Below, piece after piece: positions 34,232 to 35,022 of a DNA stretch of 35,022 nucleotides. A model generated the notes under the pieces. That model searched no databases and was not told the origin of the DNA. It saw only the letters and a list, made by a program, of their open reading frames with translations. The stretch comes from Bacteroides cellulosilyticus DSM 14838 (GTDB lineage: Bacteria; Bacteroidota; Bacteroidia; Bacteroidales; Bacteroidaceae), in contig NZ_EQ973495.1 in assembly GCF_000158035.1 (NCBI RefSeq), positions 621,851-656,872 of the forward strand. The letters run 5' to 3'. Every line of letters begins with the position of its first letter. The first letter of the stretch is position 1. Both the position numbers and the translations under genes were made by a program.

Positions 34232-34270
34232 AAAAAAAGTACTGCCCTACACCTTCACAGGCAGGACAGC
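34232..34270 (-). terminator. Terminator of the right-hand glutamate dehydrogenase gene
   Basis: On the minus strand CCTGCC pairs with GGGCAG (with a flanking G.U and outer GT/AC pairs) around GTGAAGGTGT, followed by seven T's (A's at 34232-34238). It lies about 40 bases after the stop. Confidence 0.75.
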
Positions 34271-34310
34271 ACAAACCACAAATACAAATACAACTAAACA
34301 AAGTTTTCCT

Positions 34311-35022
34311 TTAAATAATTCCCTGACCCATCATTGCGTGAGCCACCTTCATGAAGCCTGCAATATTGGCTCCCTTCACGTAGTTGATGTAACCGTCAGG
34401 TTCTGTCCCATATTTTACGCATTGTGCATGAATGCCGTGCATAATAGCGTGCAGTTTCTCGTCCACTTCGGCAGCACACCAACTGAGGTGCATTGCATTC
34501 TGTGACATTTCCAATCCGGAAGTAGCAACACCACCGGCATTGACAGCCTTACCCGGAGCATACATCACCTTATGTTCGATGAACAAGTCGATAGCTTCCG
34601 GCGTACAGCCCATATTAGATATTTCACCCACACACATCACTTTATTTTCAATCAACTGACGGGCATCATCACCATTCAGTTCATTTTGCGTAGCACAAGG
34701 CAATGCAATATCAGCTTTCACTTCCCATGGACGCTTGCCGGCAATAAATGTAGAACCGGGGAATTCGTCTGCATACGGAGCTACTATATCATTACCCGAT
34801 GAACGGAGTTCAAGCATATAATCTATCTTTTCGCCACTGATACCATTCGGATCATAAATATATCCGTCCGGTCCGGAGATAGTAACCACCTTGGCACCCA
34901 ACTCGGTTGCTTTGGTAGCGGCACCCCAAGCTACATTTCCGAAACCGGAAACAGCAACGGTCTTACCTTTAATATCAATACCTTTAGTTTCTAACATCTG
35001 GTTCACGAAGTACAATCCACCG
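34311..35022 (-). CDS. gdhB: Glutamate dehydrogenase, NAD(H)-type coenzyme pocket (C-terminal part)
   Basis: The frame is open to the window edge; about 237 C-terminal residues are visible, starting in the GGLYFVNQMLETKG helix before the nucleotide fold. The catalytic N-terminal domain is outside. The coenzyme motifs are SGFGNVAWGAATKATELGAK and ISGPDGYIYDP: Phe in GFGNVA and Pro in SGPDG are the two residues that, in the clostridial NAD enzyme, have been changed to serine to shift use towards NADPH. The paralogue at 5656-6993 has Ser at both. I therefore infer NAD(H) specificity and mainly catabolic use. The two share the C-terminal YVNYVKGANVAGF/YINYVKGANIAGF segment. The symbol follows my recollection of B. 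fragilis naming and is tentative. Confidence 0.88.
   Translation of the reverse strand, partial: GGLYFVNQMLETKGIDIKGKTVAVSGFGNVAWGAATKATELGAKVVTISGPDGYIYDPNGISGEKIDYMLELRSSGNDIVAPYADEFPGSTFIAGKRPWEVKADIALPCATQNELNGDDARQLIENKVMCVGEISNMGCTPEAIDLFIEHKVMYAPGKAVNAGGVATSGLEMSQNAMHLSWCAAEVDEKLHAIMHGIHAQCVKYGTEPDGYINYVKGANIAGFMKVAHAMMGQGII

Overview
The window reads as core chromosome of a Bacteroides-type member of the Bacteroidota. The evidence is the repeated TAnnTTTG -7 promoter element (TACCTTTGC, TATCTTTGC, TACTTTTGC) in place of TATAAT, Bacteroidota-restricted families (DUF4290, probable DUF3843, SprA), a MaeB malic enzyme, two glutamate dehydrogenase paralogues and meso-diaminopimelate dehydrogenase. 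I cannot name the species. No tRNA, rRNA, CRISPR array, insertion sequence, prophage or integrase was found.

Layout. 1-355 (-): start of a probable secreted peptidoglycan amidase. 457-6993 (+): O-acetylhomoserine sulfhydrylase, an OmpA-type lipoprotein, malic enzyme with a small membrane protein overlapping its stop, and an NADP-type glutamate dehydrogenase, with hairpin terminators between units. 7134-11202: a more accessory stretch with an AT-rich zinc-finger-like protein, a 436-base gap holding four 22-bp repeats, an HU-like domain fused to a winged helix, and a divergent AraC regulator/aldo-keto reductase pair. 11209-15187 (-): nadD, a small membrane protein, gmk, yicC, DUF3137 and lemA. 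15391-22175 (+): tsaB, DUF4290, murA, rimM, an M23 peptidase, dxr and rseP, a long head-to-tail envelope, isoprenoid and translation cluster. 22265-24022: ddh (-) and a frameshifted ruvA (+). 24329-31795 (+): a 2488-residue SprA. 31863-35022: a DUF3843-like protein (+), an M24 peptidase (-) and a truncated NAD-type glutamate dehydrogenase (-).

Functional links. The two glutamate dehydrogenases differ at the two coenzyme-pocket positions that separate NAD from NADP enzymes, which suggests one biosynthetic and one catabolic enzyme; malic enzyme beside the NADP-type enzyme could supply NADPH. murA, ddh, the M23 peptidase and the amidase all act on peptidoglycan; dxr makes the isoprenoid precursors for its lipid carrier.

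Most unusual observations. (1) At least six intergenic sites carry arrays of 7-base words in strict 7-base phase, each site with its own word, three of them arranged as word arrays followed by reverse-complement arrays that can form large hairpins; two further sites have 22-base periodicity (7+7+1+7). I know of no name for this class in Bacteroides. (2) ruvA is split by one extra G inside its first helix-hairpin-helix. (3) MurA has Asp instead of Cys at the fosfomycin target position. (4) An HU domain is fused to a winged helix behind a 22-bp repeat array. (5) An aldo-keto reductase lacks two tetrad residues. Nothing here looks like a complete new multi-gene system; the heptamer arrays are the best candidate for undescribed biology.
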